Below, in pieces: positions 1 to 6,530 of a stretch of DNA of 27,253 nt. Made by a program: the position numbers and the translations under genes. Within the stretch, counting starts at the first letter, position 1; each line of letters opens with the position of its first letter. The stretch spans positions 1-27,253 of the forward strand of contig JALHWS010000093.1 in assembly GCA_022866885.1 (NCBI GenBank), given 5' to 3'. Below the pieces are notes generated by a model. The model was given only the letters and a program-made list of their open reading frames with translations, was not told the origin of the DNA and ran no database searches. Origin of the DNA: Candidatus Microgenomates bacterium (GTDB lineage: Bacteria; Patescibacteriota; Microgenomatia; 2-02-FULL-39-11).

Positions 1-526
1 AACAGGCTTCTATCAAAGTGACAATACCGGCAATGACAAAACACCAACTGGCAAAGCGGTGGGTTCTGTTCCAGTTATCTTCACTGGCTAATGTCCAGGG
101 CACTTTTATACCGAGAAAATAATTCTGTCTGATTTTGGACAGGTAATTACCGAAAAGGATAAATAATGACCCTATGCCGATGAACATAAACGGCATCATT
201 GGAACCTCAGGATTTAAGGAGAGATAAAAAATAATAAACTGGAGATAGGCAAAAAAACCTATCATTACGGTTTGGATAATTTCCCATTCCTTCTTAAACA
301 GGCGGTATTTTCCCTTTTTCGGGTCAAATGAAGGAACGATTTGGAAAGCGGCAAACATAACGGCGGTCAAAACAGGCAATATCCAAACGGCAATATTTTT
401 CGGCATATAATTATCCACTTCGCCCATGATGTTCCAATGCATGGGAATTACCTTCGGCAGTTGAGGTAATAAAACAATACCGGCAAGAAACATGAGTGAA
501 ATAATGAGGATATTTATTTTTTTCAT
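1..526 (-). CDS. sdpI: SdpI-family immunity/signal membrane protein, C-terminus cut by window edge
   Basis: Reading the minus strand from the ATG at 526 gives 175 codons without a stop to the window edge, so the C-terminus is missing (the Bacillus SdpI is about 207 aa). The N-terminus has a membrane segment, then PKVIPMHWNIMGEVDNYM, which matches the DUF1648 signature (IPxHWN..G..D.Y), followed by several further membrane segments and a KIRQNYFLGIKVPWTLASE stretch typical of the SdpI domain. In Bacillus, SdpI protects against the SdpC toxin and also sequesters the repressor SdpR at the membrane. A strong Shine-Dalgarno (GGGAGG) overlaps the stop codon of the upstream repressor gene, 6 nt away, so the two are co-transcribed. 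No SdpABC toxin genes are visible, but the left side is outside the window. Family assignment is confident; the toxin or signal it responds to is unknown. Confidence 0.88.
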   Translation of the reverse strand, partial: MKKINILIISLMFLAGIVLLPQLPKVIPMHWNIMGEVDNYMPKNIAVWILPVLTAVMFAAFQIVPSFDPKKGKYRLFKKEWEIIQTVMIGFFAYLQFIIFYLSLNPEVPMMPFMFIGIGSLFILFGNYLSKIRQNYFLGIKVPWTLASEDNWNRTHRFASWCFVIAGIVTLIEAC

Positions 527-532
527 ATGCTT

Positions 533-790
533 TTACCTCCCGAAAATATTTATAAAAGTCTTCAGGACTTCCTCAAAAACCGAAGTGTTAAGGGAATAGT
601 GGATAAATTGACCCTCCCTCTGGGCAATTACCAAATTGGCCCGTTTCAGGATATCCAGGTGGTGTGACAGAGTTGCGCCGGAAAAACGAAAATATTTTCG
701 GATTTCGTTAACCGTCATATCCCTTTTTTTCAATATTTCCAATATTTTCCTGCGGTTTTGGTCTGCTAATGCTTTAAAAAGTGTATCCAT
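533..790 (-). CDS. sdpR: SdpR-type ArsR-family autorepressor
   Basis: An 85-aa winged-helix protein. It opens with MDTLFKALADQNRRKILEIL, has a recognition helix around residues 37-48 (SGATLSHHLDIL) and a wing at REGQFIHYSLNTSV. The spacing and wording follow Bacillus SdpR closely, including the GQFI-YSLNT segment. No cysteine metal site of the classical ArsR type is present, consistent with control by the membrane partner rather than metal. It is the first gene of a two-gene operon with sdpI. The promoter and a palindromic operator lie just upstream, so negative autoregulation is expected. The ATG at 790 has no obvious Shine-Dalgarno; it is chosen because it matches the family N-terminus. Confidence 0.88.
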   Translation of the reverse strand: MDTLFKALADQNRRKILEILKKRDMTVNEIRKYFRFSGATLSHHLDILKRANLVIAQREGQFIHYSLNTSVFEEVLKTFINIFGR

Positions 791-802
791 AAATAATTAG
801 AT

Positions 803-849
803 ATTTAGACAATTATCTAAATAATAGAGGATACCATCCCATTTGTCAA
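803..849 (-). promoter_or_regulatory. sdpRI promoter with palindromic operator
   Basis: On the minus strand TTGACA (849-844) and TATTAT (826-821) are separated by exactly 17 bp, a near-consensus sigma-70 promoter. Immediately downstream, overlapping the last two bases of the -10, lies an inverted repeat ATTTAGA-6 nt-TCTAAAT (803-822). A repressor bound there would block initiation. Since the first gene encodes an ArsR/SdpR repressor, this is the likely autoregulatory operator (inference). Confidence 0.8.
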
Positions 850-868
850 GACAAGGTTTAAGTGGAAT

Positions 869-2017
869 TTAGTCTCCGTTGTTAGTTCCTGCAGGAAGCA
901 TTTCAAGACCTTTGATGTCAGACAGAGCTTTCCCCATGATGCTTTGAAGATCACCGTGCATTCCCATAGTATTGTCGATTACCCGCCGGATATTGGTTTC
1001 CTGTTTTGCCCATTTGGAGGAAAACCAGCGTTTTTCTTTTTCCAGATCTTCCTGCATGGCCGAAAAAGCCTCAATAATTGCCTCGACCCGTTGCCGGAAA
1101 CCGGTACCGGAAAGATAATTGTACAAAACAGCCATTTTTTCCTGCCGGCCGACATTGGTCAATTTGACGGCCGCTACTTCGATAAGACTCATCCGCAGAG
1201 CGCTGGCTAAACCGACAATCGATTTAAAATCACCGATCCAAACTCCCTTTTGCAGACCGAAATTATTCACCCCTTCCGGCAAGACTTGAGAAATGATAAC
1301 CGCAATTTCCGCCTTCAATTGTCTTTGGTCTTCCTTCAGTTTGACAACCCAATCACCGGCCCAGAATCTAGTCCTTTTGGATTCCCAAACAATCGTGCCG
1401 CAGACGCGGCCGGCACTGTTTTTCACTGTCTGTAAAACATCCGCTCCCCTGGTGCCTTTGGCAACCGGCTTAATCTCGTCGTATGGAAACTCCCGCCGCA
1501 GCGTATTTTCCAGCTCCAGTTCCAAGACCTCACCCTGAAGTTGCTGTGATCCCTGCTCCAGTTTCCTTTTGTATTCCTTAACCATTTCCAGGGCGTCGCT
1601 AAGCTTCTTGTCTTTCTCCAGAATTTTTAACTTGTACTCTTCTTCCGCCCGCTTCTTTTCTTCAAGCCGGATTTTCTCCTGTTCTTCAGCTAATTTTTTC
1701 TCCAGTTCCAGTCTCCCCTTCTCGTTTTCATTTTTTAGCTGTCTGATCAATTTATTTACTTCCAGCAACTGTTCCTGCAAAGTTTTATTTTGTTTTCTCA
1801 ATTCTTCTGTTTCGTTACTTTTGTCTTTGAGCAGTAACTCCATTTCCGATTTTAGTTTAGCCCCCAATTCGCTGCGCAACGCTTCTTCCAGCTTGGCTTT
1901 TTCCTCGGCCAGTCTTTTCCGGTAAAAAATCTGGTATTTCTCCTGTATCTGGTGGGAAAGGGCTTCCGTCAGCGGAATAGTCTTACGGCAATAGGGACAA
2001 ACTATTTGATCATTCAT
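869..2017 (-). CDS. DUF2130 coiled-coil protein with PD-(D/E)XK-like core
   Basis: A 382-aa protein. An N-terminal zinc knuckle (C7-x2-C10) is followed by a long charged coiled coil (about residues 30-165, rich in E, K, L). A globular domain follows, with LELENTLRREFP, KGTRGADV (D193) and IVWESKRTRFW (E212-x-K214). The acidic residue, D and E-x-K order resembles a PD-(D/E)XK nuclease site, as in RmuC-like proteins. The C-terminus (RVIDNTMGMHGDLQSIMG) is characteristic of DUF2130. Biological role is not established; an association with DNA ends or a nuclease activity is inference only. It lies 6 nt behind a small zinc protein on the same strand and probably shares its promoter. Confidence 0.85.
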   Translation of the reverse strand: MNDQIVCPYCRKTIPLTEALSHQIQEKYQIFYRKRLAEEKAKLEEALRSELGAKLKSEMELLLKDKSNETEELRKQNKTLQEQLLEVNKLIRQLKNENEKGRLELEKKLAEEQEKIRLEEKKRAEEEYKLKILEKDKKLSDALEMVKEYKRKLEQGSQQLQGEVLELELENTLRREFPYDEIKPVAKGTRGADVLQTVKNSAGRVCGTIVWESKRTRFWAGDWVVKLKEDQRQLKAEIAVIISQVLPEGVNNFGLQKGVWIGDFKSIVGLASALRMSLIEVAAVKLTNVGRQEKMAVLYNYLSGTGFRQRVEAIIEAFSAMQEDLEKEKRWFSSKWAKQETNIRRVIDNTMGMHGDLQSIMGKALSDIKGLEMLPAGTNNGD

Positions 2018-2023
2018 AAATGT

Positions 2024-2275
2024 TCACCAGTTGTGGAACAGTTTTTGGAACCAGCCGGAAACGGGTTTATCTTTCTGGGCGAAAAAATAACGGGAACGGC
2101 ATTTGGGACTGCAGAAACAGCAGGCGATTTTTCTTCTTTTGAGTTGCTTGCGGTAATAACTTTCCTGCTTCTTAAAGTGTTTATGACAATGGTTGCATTC
2201 AAAGATGAGGAATTTTATTTTATTGTGGTATTTGACCGGAAGATTGATACTGTCAACAAGGATCTGTTTTAACAT
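2024..2275 (-). CDS. small zinc-binding protein (CxxC...CxxxC), unknown function
   Basis: An 83-aa basic protein with CNHC at residues 27-30 and CSPKC at 55-59, plus C52 and C53. The arrangement (F-C-x2-C-x-K-x-F ... F-C-S-x2-C) is that of treble-clef zinc fingers often seen beside or within HNH-type and phage DNA-binding proteins, but no catalytic motif is visible. It sits directly upstream of the DUF2130 gene and a plausible promoter lies 6 nt before its ATG, which supports expression. An overlapping frame also has an open stretch here, but only this frame has conserved metal-binding spacing. Function unknown. Confidence 0.65.
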   Translation of the reverse strand: MLKQILVDSINLPVKYHNKIKFLIFECNHCHKHFKKQESYYRKQLKRRKIACCFCSPKCRSRYFFAQKDKPVSGWFQKLFHNW

Positions 2276-2281
2276 GAGGAT

Positions 2282-2311
2282 ATCTTAGCAAACCCGGTCA
2301 ACTGCTGTCCA
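2282..2311 (-). promoter_or_regulatory. promoter for the zinc protein/DUF2130 pair
   Basis: Minus strand TGGACA (2311-2306), 18-bp spacer, TAAGAT (2287-2282), then only 6 nt to the ATG at 2275. No Shine-Dalgarno, so a leaderless transcript is suggested. Confidence 0.5.
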
Positions 2312-2314
2312 TGA

Positions 2315-2344
2315 CTGACTTTTACCGCGCATTTGGCGTACAAT
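2315..2344 (+). promoter_or_regulatory. promoter for the capA-like gene
   Basis: CTGACT (2315-2320), 18-bp spacer, TACAAT (2339-2344), then 6 nt to the ATG at 2351. This favours ATG 2351 over the upstream in-frame TTG at 2333, which would lie inside the promoter. Confidence 0.55.
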
Positions 2345-2350
2345 CATGAT

Positions 2351-3448
2351 ATGAGCAGAAAAATTATTTTTCTCATCATAATTTCGCTTACTGCCATTGG
2401 ATTAATAATGACCGTTTTATTGCGGTCAAATAATTTTTCAGGCGAGTTGATCGTCCCCTTTTCTCAAAATATCATCACGATAAATCCTACAATTCCGCTC
2501 CAAAATGATTTGTATGAAATTCCTTCACTTTCTTTGGATAATATTTTCAAAAGCGATAAGAACTTCTCTTCTTATCCTCCGGAAAAAATTCGCGTTTTGA
2601 TCGCCACCGGCGATGTCATTCCTGCAAGAAGCGTTAATTACCAGGCCAATAGCCGCCGCGATTTCCGCTGGCCGTTTGAGAAAACAGCTGAAGTTTTAGA
2701 AAATGCTGATTTGACTTTGATCAATCTTGAGTCACCGCTTGTCCCCAATTGTCCGCTAACTAACTCGGGAATGATTTTTTGCGGAGATGCAAGAAACATA
2801 GAAGGTCTGACTTTTGCCGGCGTGGATGTGGCCAGTCTCGCCAACAATCATCTTGAAAATTATGGCGAAAAAGGCGTCACTAGCACGGTTAAAGTATTGG
2901 AAGAAACCGGTATTTTACCTGTTCTTGAAAATCAACCGCAGGTCAAAGATGTCCGGGGGCTTCGTTTTGGTTTTGCCGCCTTTCACGACCTGGTCCAGCC
3001 GCAGTTGGCAATCGAAAAAGAATACAGCGATAAAATCGCCTCCCAAGTGGCCGAGCTTAAAAAACAAAGCGATATGGTAATTGTTTCTTTTCACTGGAGC
3101 GCTGAATACACCAGTATTCCCTCCCAGAGACAAAGGGATTTGGCGCATTTGGCTGTGGATAACGGCGCGGATCTTATCATCGGCAACCATCCCCATTGGA
3201 TCCAGCCGGTTGAAATTTATCATGACAAGCTGATCGTTTATGCCCATGGTAATTTTGTTTTTGACCAGATGTGGTCGGAGAAAACCAAAGAAGGAGTTGT
3301 TGGAAAATATACTTTTTTGGATAACCGGCTGATTGATGCCGAATTTCTGCCGGTGAAAATTGTCTACTTCGGCCAACCGTATTTTCTGCAAGACTTCGCA
3401 AAAGAAAAAATCCTAAAAGAGATGAAAGAGGGATCATCGAAGCTATAA
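2351..3448 (+). CDS. CapA-family (PGA_cap) metallophosphoesterase-like protein, membrane anchored
   Basis: A 365-aa protein with an N-terminal membrane anchor (KIIFLIIISLTAIGLIMTVL) and a calcineurin-like fold of the CapA/PgsA type. Motifs in order are ATGDVIPAR, LINLESPL, ANNHLENYG, SFHWSAEY, IIGNHPHWIQPVE and HGNFVFDQ. These match the metal-binding D, N-x-E, NNH, H-W and G-x-H-P-H positions of the family. Members act in export or assembly of poly-gamma-glutamate or capsule, but in many lineages the substrate is unknown, so I do not assign one. It should face the cell exterior. The start at 2351 is chosen because the promoter -10 lies 6 nt upstream. It is monocistronic, ending at a terminator shared with the converging gene. 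Confidence 0.87.
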   Translation: MSRKIIFLIIISLTAIGLIMTVLLRSNNFSGELIVPFSQNIITINPTIPLQNDLYEIPSLSLDNIFKSDKNFSSYPPEKIRVLIATGDVIPARSVNYQANSRRDFRWPFEKTAEVLENADLTLINLESPLVPNCPLTNSGMIFCGDARNIEGLTFAGVDVASLANNHLENYGEKGVTSTVKVLEETGILPVLENQPQVKDVRGLRFGFAAFHDLVQPQLAIEKEYSDKIASQVAELKKQSDMVIVSFHWSAEYTSIPSQRQRDLAHLAVDNGADLIIGNHPHWIQPVEIYHDKLIVYAHGNFVFDQMWSEKTKEGVVGKYTFLDNRLIDAEFLPVKIVYFGQPYFLQDFAKEKILKEMKEGSSKL

Positions 3449-3451
3449 AAC

Positions 3452-3485
3452 AAAACCCCTCCAAATATGGAGAGGTTTTATTTAT
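3452..3485. terminator. bidirectional rho-independent terminator
   Basis: A 12-bp stem with one mismatch (3452-3463 with 3468-3479, loop AATA). The arms begin with AAAA and end with TTTT, so both strands end in a T-rich tail. It sits between the CapA-like gene (plus) and the DUF5679 gene (minus) and should serve both. Confidence 0.85.
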
Positions 3486-3502
3486 AAAATTCGAAGCTAA
3501 AT

Positions 3503-3643
3503 TTAGCCACCGATTTTGTACATTCCGGTTCCGCAAGTCGGACACTTCCCTTTCATTGCCGGTTTGCCGTTTTTCATCGTCACTTTAGTGGCGTTTGGAT
3601 CGTCTCTTTTGGCGCGGCACTTGACGCAATACATTTGTGTCAT
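3503..3643 (-). CDS. DUF5679 zinc-ribbon protein
   Basis: A 46-aa ORF with two Cys pairs, YCVKC (residues 5-9) and CPTC (34-37), joined by the segment AKRDDPNATKVTMKNGKPAMKG read across residues 11-32. The layout YCxKCxxKR...VTMKNGxPAxxGxCPxCGTxMYKIG is the DUF5679 pattern, a zinc-ribbon family common in CPR genomes and in actinobacteria. Function is unknown; the fold suggests nucleic-acid or protein binding. It converges on the CapA-like gene and shares its terminator. A palindromic repeat (3676-3694) sits just upstream of it. Confidence 0.85.
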   Translation of the reverse strand: MTQMYCVKCRAKRDDPNATKVTMKNGKPAMKGKCPTCGTGMYKIGG

Positions 3644-3675
3644 AAATTCTCGTCACCCCCTTTCACCTCGCCGTA

Positions 3676-3705
3676 GTCCCGCCAAAGGCGGGACGCAGGC
3701 GGGTC
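3676..3705. repeat. GC-rich palindromic repeat abutting a gene end
   Basis: A perfect hairpin, GTCCCGCC-AAA-GGCGGGAC (3676-3694), extended outward by a second partly paired GCC/GGC segment reaching 3703. It touches the stop codon (3704-3706) of the minus-strand membrane-protein gene and is much more GC-rich than its surroundings. Too far from a T-run to be a good terminator for that gene. Confidence 0.75.
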
Positions 3706-3973
3706 AACCTCTATGTAGCACGAAATATAACACACCCTGGAAAATGACGGCTAAAAAAGTGAATATAGTAATTTTTATTAAGTCACGCTTGACGTAAGCA
3801 TATTCCGAAGCTGGATGGGAAATTTGAGGCTTTGTGACAATATCTGTATTCACGCTTAATTTATCGACTTGAGGCAAACTGACGGTGATCTGCGGCTGGG
3901 TATTTTGACTATTGACAAAATGATTGCGGTGGATCCGGGCTAAGATTTTTTGTCTTTTTGTCTTTCTTGGCAT
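3704..3973 (-). CDS. small single-pass membrane protein, unknown function
   Basis: An 89-aa protein from the ATG at 3973 (MPRKTKRQKILARIHRN). It has a basic N-terminus, a variable middle, and a C-terminal membrane segment (LIKITIFTFLAVIFQGVLYF) preceded by YVKRD. The topology suggests a cytoplasmic N-terminus with a C-terminal anchor. The open frame continues upstream to 4045, but that extension would read through the divergent promoter region, so 3973 is preferred. Function unknown. The stop codon lies at the edge of a GC-rich palindrome. Confidence 0.65.
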   Translation of the reverse strand: MPRKTKRQKILARIHRNHFVNSQNTQPQITVSLPQVDKLSVNTDIVTKPQISHPASEYAYVKRDLIKITIFTFLAVIFQGVLYFVLHRG

Positions 3974-3983
3974 ATTTTCGGTG

Positions 3984-4012
3984 AGCTTAACATATTGACA
4001 GGAAGTTGTAAA
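3984..4012 (-). promoter_or_regulatory. promoter for the small membrane protein
   Basis: Minus strand TTTACA (4012-4007), 17-bp spacer, TAAGCT (3989-3984), 10 nt before the ATG at 3973. The -10 is weak. It interleaves with the plus-strand promoter at 3995-4023. Confidence 0.4.
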
Positions 4013-4023
4013 GTGAGTACAAT
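3995..4023 (+). promoter_or_regulatory. promoter of the DUF4446-to-secDF operon
   Basis: TTGACA (3995-4000), 17-bp spacer, TACAAT (4018-4023): close to sigma-70 consensus. The ATG at 4053 follows 29 nt later, without a clear Shine-Dalgarno. Confidence 0.75.
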
Positions 4024-4052
4024 CTCGAATACATAGTGTACTCATTTAATAC

Positions 4053-4535
4053 ATGGATCAACTGGCTAATTTACTTATCATAATTATTTTTGTCTGGTTG
4101 GGTATCATCAGCTTTTTTCTTTACAAAATATCGTTCCATTACAAACGGCTGATTGACGAAACAGGCAGAAGTAATTTACGGGAAATCCTGGACACGCTTT
4201 TGGAGTGGCTCGGTCAGAATGAAAAAGAGATTAAAGAGCTGAAAAAGTTCGTTGAAAAGTTAGCGCAAGACAGTGTATATTATGTACAAAAGGTAGGCAT
4301 CTTGCGTTTTAATCCTTTTTCCGATACGGGCGGTGACCAAAGTTTTGTTCTGGCAATCCTGGATGGAACTGATACCGGAATTGTGTTAACATCATTACAT
4401 ACCAGAGGAATCACCCGCTGGTATGCTAAAAATGTCAAGTCAGGCCAGGGAGTTGACCATGAGTTATCCAAAGAAGAACAGGAAGCCATAAAACGGGCTG
4501 TTCATTTAAAAGTAAAAGCGTTAAAATCAAAATAA
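4053..4535 (+). CDS. DUF4446 family membrane protein
   Basis: A 160-aa protein with one N-terminal membrane segment (LLIIIIFVWLGIISFFLYKI), a short coiled coil (LEWLGQNEKEIKELKKFVEKLAQ), and a C-terminal domain. The domain contains VQKVGILRFNPFSDTGGDQSFVLAILDG, read across two pieces, then ITRWYAKNVKSG and LSKEEQEAI. This is the DUF4446 pattern, found in Firmicutes and CPR bacteria and of unknown function. It is first in a likely operon: the next gene starts 3 nt after its stop. Confidence 0.88.
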   Translation: MDQLANLLIIIIFVWLGIISFFLYKISFHYKRLIDETGRSNLREILDTLLEWLGQNEKEIKELKKFVEKLAQDSVYYVQKVGILRFNPFSDTGGDQSFVLAILDGTDTGIVLTSLHTRGITRWYAKNVKSGQGVDHELSKEEQEAIKRAVHLKVKALKSK

Positions 4536-4538
4536 AGC

Positions 4539-5717
4539 ATGCAAAAGCAAAAAATTGCCATCATCATTGCCGGGTTAGGTCTATATTTATTAACAACAGG
4601 CATCTCCTATGGATTTTTTAACCTAATAGGCGGGTATCAATCTGGAGGACTTTTGATTACCCCGGAAGTGAAAGTTTCCCCACAAGAAAAACCGAAGTAT
4701 AAAGTCGACCCGTCAGTCCCCCGGGACCAAGTTTGTCCCTTAAATGGAGTGAAATATACCAAGCAGGAAAAAGACATCTGGGATACGAGAAGGCCGCTGG
4801 CGGTGATGATGGAAAACAGCGATGAAGCCAGACCACAATCAGGTATATCGCGGGCGGACGTTGTTTATGAAGCCTTGGCGGAAGGTTGGATCACCCGGTT
4901 TATGGGTGTATACTTTTGCAATACCCCGATGGAAAATATCACTTTCGCCCCTGTCCGCTCAGCCAGAACATATTTTCTGGACTGGGTTTCCGAATATGAT
5001 GCTTTGTATAATCACGTGGGAGGAGCCGGCCGCTGTCCGGATGATACAGTTGACCAGAGGGCCAAAGCGCTTTGCCAGATAGACCAATATGGGATAAAAG
5101 ACCTTGACCAGTTTGGCATAAGCTATCCGGACTGTTATCGCAATCCCGACAGGCTTGATCATCCGGTCGCCACCGAACACACCATGGTCTGTTTCTCCGA
5201 CAATCTTTATAAAATCGCCGAAAAAAGGGAATGGACAAACGTCGATGAACGCGGGATTGCCTGGGATAAAAATTTCAAGGAGTGGCTATTTAAAGATGAT
5301 GCGGCCGAAGCGGATAGAGGAACTGTCAATAATGTAAAAATCGTTTTTGCCCAAGGTTATGAGAAGTATGACGCGCAGTGGGAATACGACAAGACAAATA
5401 ATAACTATAAGAGAAAGACCGGCGGAGTAGCCCATCTTGATCTGGAAACCAAAGAACAGCTAACCGTCAAAAATGTAATCGTCCAGCTTGTTAAACTAAC
5501 CGGACCGGTCGATGAACACGGACACATCCTTTATGGAACTATCGGCAGCGGTAAAGCCCTGATTTTCAGGGACGGTAAAGTCACCGTTGGCACTTGGGCT
5601 AAAAAGAGCCGGATTGGCCGGACAGTTTACTCTGATAATCTTGGTAAGGAAGTCCAGTTTGACCGGGGGGTCATCTGGATCGAGTTTATTCCCAGTGAAC
5701 AACAGGTTACCTATTAA
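4539..5717 (+). CDS. DUF3048 domain protein (YerB-like), membrane anchored
   Basis: A 392-aa protein. An N-terminal hydrophobic segment (IAIIIAGLGLYLLTTGISYG) without a lipobox acts as an anchor or signal. The DUF3048 domain follows: RPLAVMMENSDEARPQSGI, ADVVYEALAEGWITRFMGVY and APVRSARTYFLDW. The C-terminal part (VDEHGHILYGTIGSGKALIFRDGK and GVIWIEFIPS) matches the DUF3048 C-terminal domain. The Bacillus relative YerB is a cell-surface lipoprotein of unknown biochemical role. Conserved acidic and arginine residues hint at an enzyme or carbohydrate-binding site, but this is speculation. Gap to the upstream gene is 3 nt. Confidence 0.88.
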   Translation: MQKQKIAIIIAGLGLYLLTTGISYGFFNLIGGYQSGGLLITPEVKVSPQEKPKYKVDPSVPRDQVCPLNGVKYTKQEKDIWDTRRPLAVMMENSDEARPQSGISRADVVYEALAEGWITRFMGVYFCNTPMENITFAPVRSARTYFLDWVSEYDALYNHVGGAGRCPDDTVDQRAKALCQIDQYGIKDLDQFGISYPDCYRNPDRLDHPVATEHTMVCFSDNLYKIAEKREWTNVDERGIAWDKNFKEWLFKDDAAEADRGTVNNVKIVFAQGYEKYDAQWEYDKTNNNYKRKTGGVAHLDLETKEQLTVKNVIVQLVKLTGPVDEHGHILYGTIGSGKALIFRDGKVTVGTWAKKSRIGRTVYSDNLGKEVQFDRGVIWIEFIPSEQQVTY

Positions 5718-5741
5718 TAAATATTACCTGCCCGGAAAATT

Positions 5742-6317
5742 ATGCTAACAGATCTAATTATTTCGCGGGTCCGGGTAAAAATTTTACAGCTTTTTTTTCA
5801 ATCTCCGGGAAAAATCTTCCATGTTCGCGATATCGTCAGAAGGGTTGACGAGGAAATCAATGCCGTAAGGCGGGAACTGGCGCATTTGGAAAAAATCGGG
5901 GCGATGACGAAGGAAAGACGGGCAAATCGTCTTTTTTATGCCCTGCGGCGTGATTATCCTTTGTATTTTGACCTCCTTGAACTCATCGTGAAGACTTCCG
6001 GAATGGGAGGAGAAATCATCAAACATCGAAATAAATTGGGGAAGATAAAATTTGCCATGATTTCCGGAAAATTTGCCAGAGGTACGGCAAGAAGCGGGGG
6101 TGATGTGGATCTTTTGATTGTCGGCAAAGTAGTTTTGCCGGAACTGGGACAAATCGTCAGAGCCGAGGAAGTCCACCGGGAAAGAGAAATCAATTATACG
6201 GTCATGAGCGAAGAAGAATTTGAGTTCAGAAAAAGACGAAGAGACCCTTTCGTGTTGGAAATTCTTAGAGGCGCCCGGATTATGGTCATCGGTGACGAGG
6301 AAGAATTGGTACAATAA
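5742..6317 (+). CDS. winged-helix plus nucleotidyltransferase-fold protein
   Basis: A 191-aa two-domain protein. Residues 1-70 form a winged helix (VKILQLFFQSPGKIFHVRDI, INAVRRELAHLEKIG). Residues 100-170 resemble a minimal nucleotidyltransferase (ISGKFARGTARSGGDVDLLIVG). D121 and D123 keep the D-x-D metal site. However, the usual G-S motif reads G109-K110, and the later segment INYTVMSEEEF offers no clear third aspartate, so catalysis may be lost or altered. Architectures like this are common in archaea and CPR and are annotated as transcriptional regulators or as toxin-like nucleotidyltransferases. It is followed after 6 nt by an AbrB-like gene, both inside the operon that leads to secDF. 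Confidence 0.75.
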   Translation: MLTDLIISRVRVKILQLFFQSPGKIFHVRDIVRRVDEEINAVRRELAHLEKIGAMTKERRANRLFYALRRDYPLYFDLLELIVKTSGMGGEIIKHRNKLGKIKFAMISGKFARGTARSGGDVDLLIVGKVVLPELGQIVRAEEVHREREINYTVMSEEEFEFRKRRRDPFVLEILRGARIMVIGDEEELVQ

Positions 6318-6323
6318 ATTTTT

Positions 6324-6530
6324 ATGTCACAAAAAATTGTCAGAATCGGCAGAAGCAGTCTAGCAGTCATTATTCCGGCTGATTTTATCCATGCGTTGGG
6401 CGTGAAAGCCGGCGAACGAGTAAGTGTCCAAACTCACCCGGATAACGGAAAAGTCTTAATCCAATTTTCCGGAGCCATCCAATTGGCTCTACCAACTTCC
6501 AAAAACTTAAAAAAATCCCATGCAAAATAA
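6324..6530 (+). CDS. AbrB/MazE/SpoVT-type DNA-binding protein
   Basis: A 68-aa protein whose first 50 residues are the swapped-hairpin AbrB fold (VRIGRSSLAVIIPADFIHAL, then GVKAGERVSVQTHPDNGKV). The C-terminus is short and basic (KNLKKSHAK). Such proteins are transition-state regulators or the antitoxin half of MazEF/VapBC-like modules; no recognisable toxin of those families is adjacent, although the upstream nucleotidyltransferase-fold gene is a possible partner (inference). Its last 11 nt overlap the start of secD. Confidence 0.82.
   Translation: MSQKIVRIGRSSLAVIIPADFIHALGVKAGERVSVQTHPDNGKVLIQFSGAIQLALPTSKNLKKSHAK

Noticed and set aside
1569..1925. Serine-rich plus-strand open frame
   Set aside because: It is the antisense shadow of the glutamate/lysine-rich coiled coil of the DUF2130 gene; composition is unnatural and no start signals are present.
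2333..2350. Upstream TTG start for the CapA-like gene
   Set aside because: It lies within the promoter -10 region; the ATG at 2351 is better placed and gives a normal membrane anchor.
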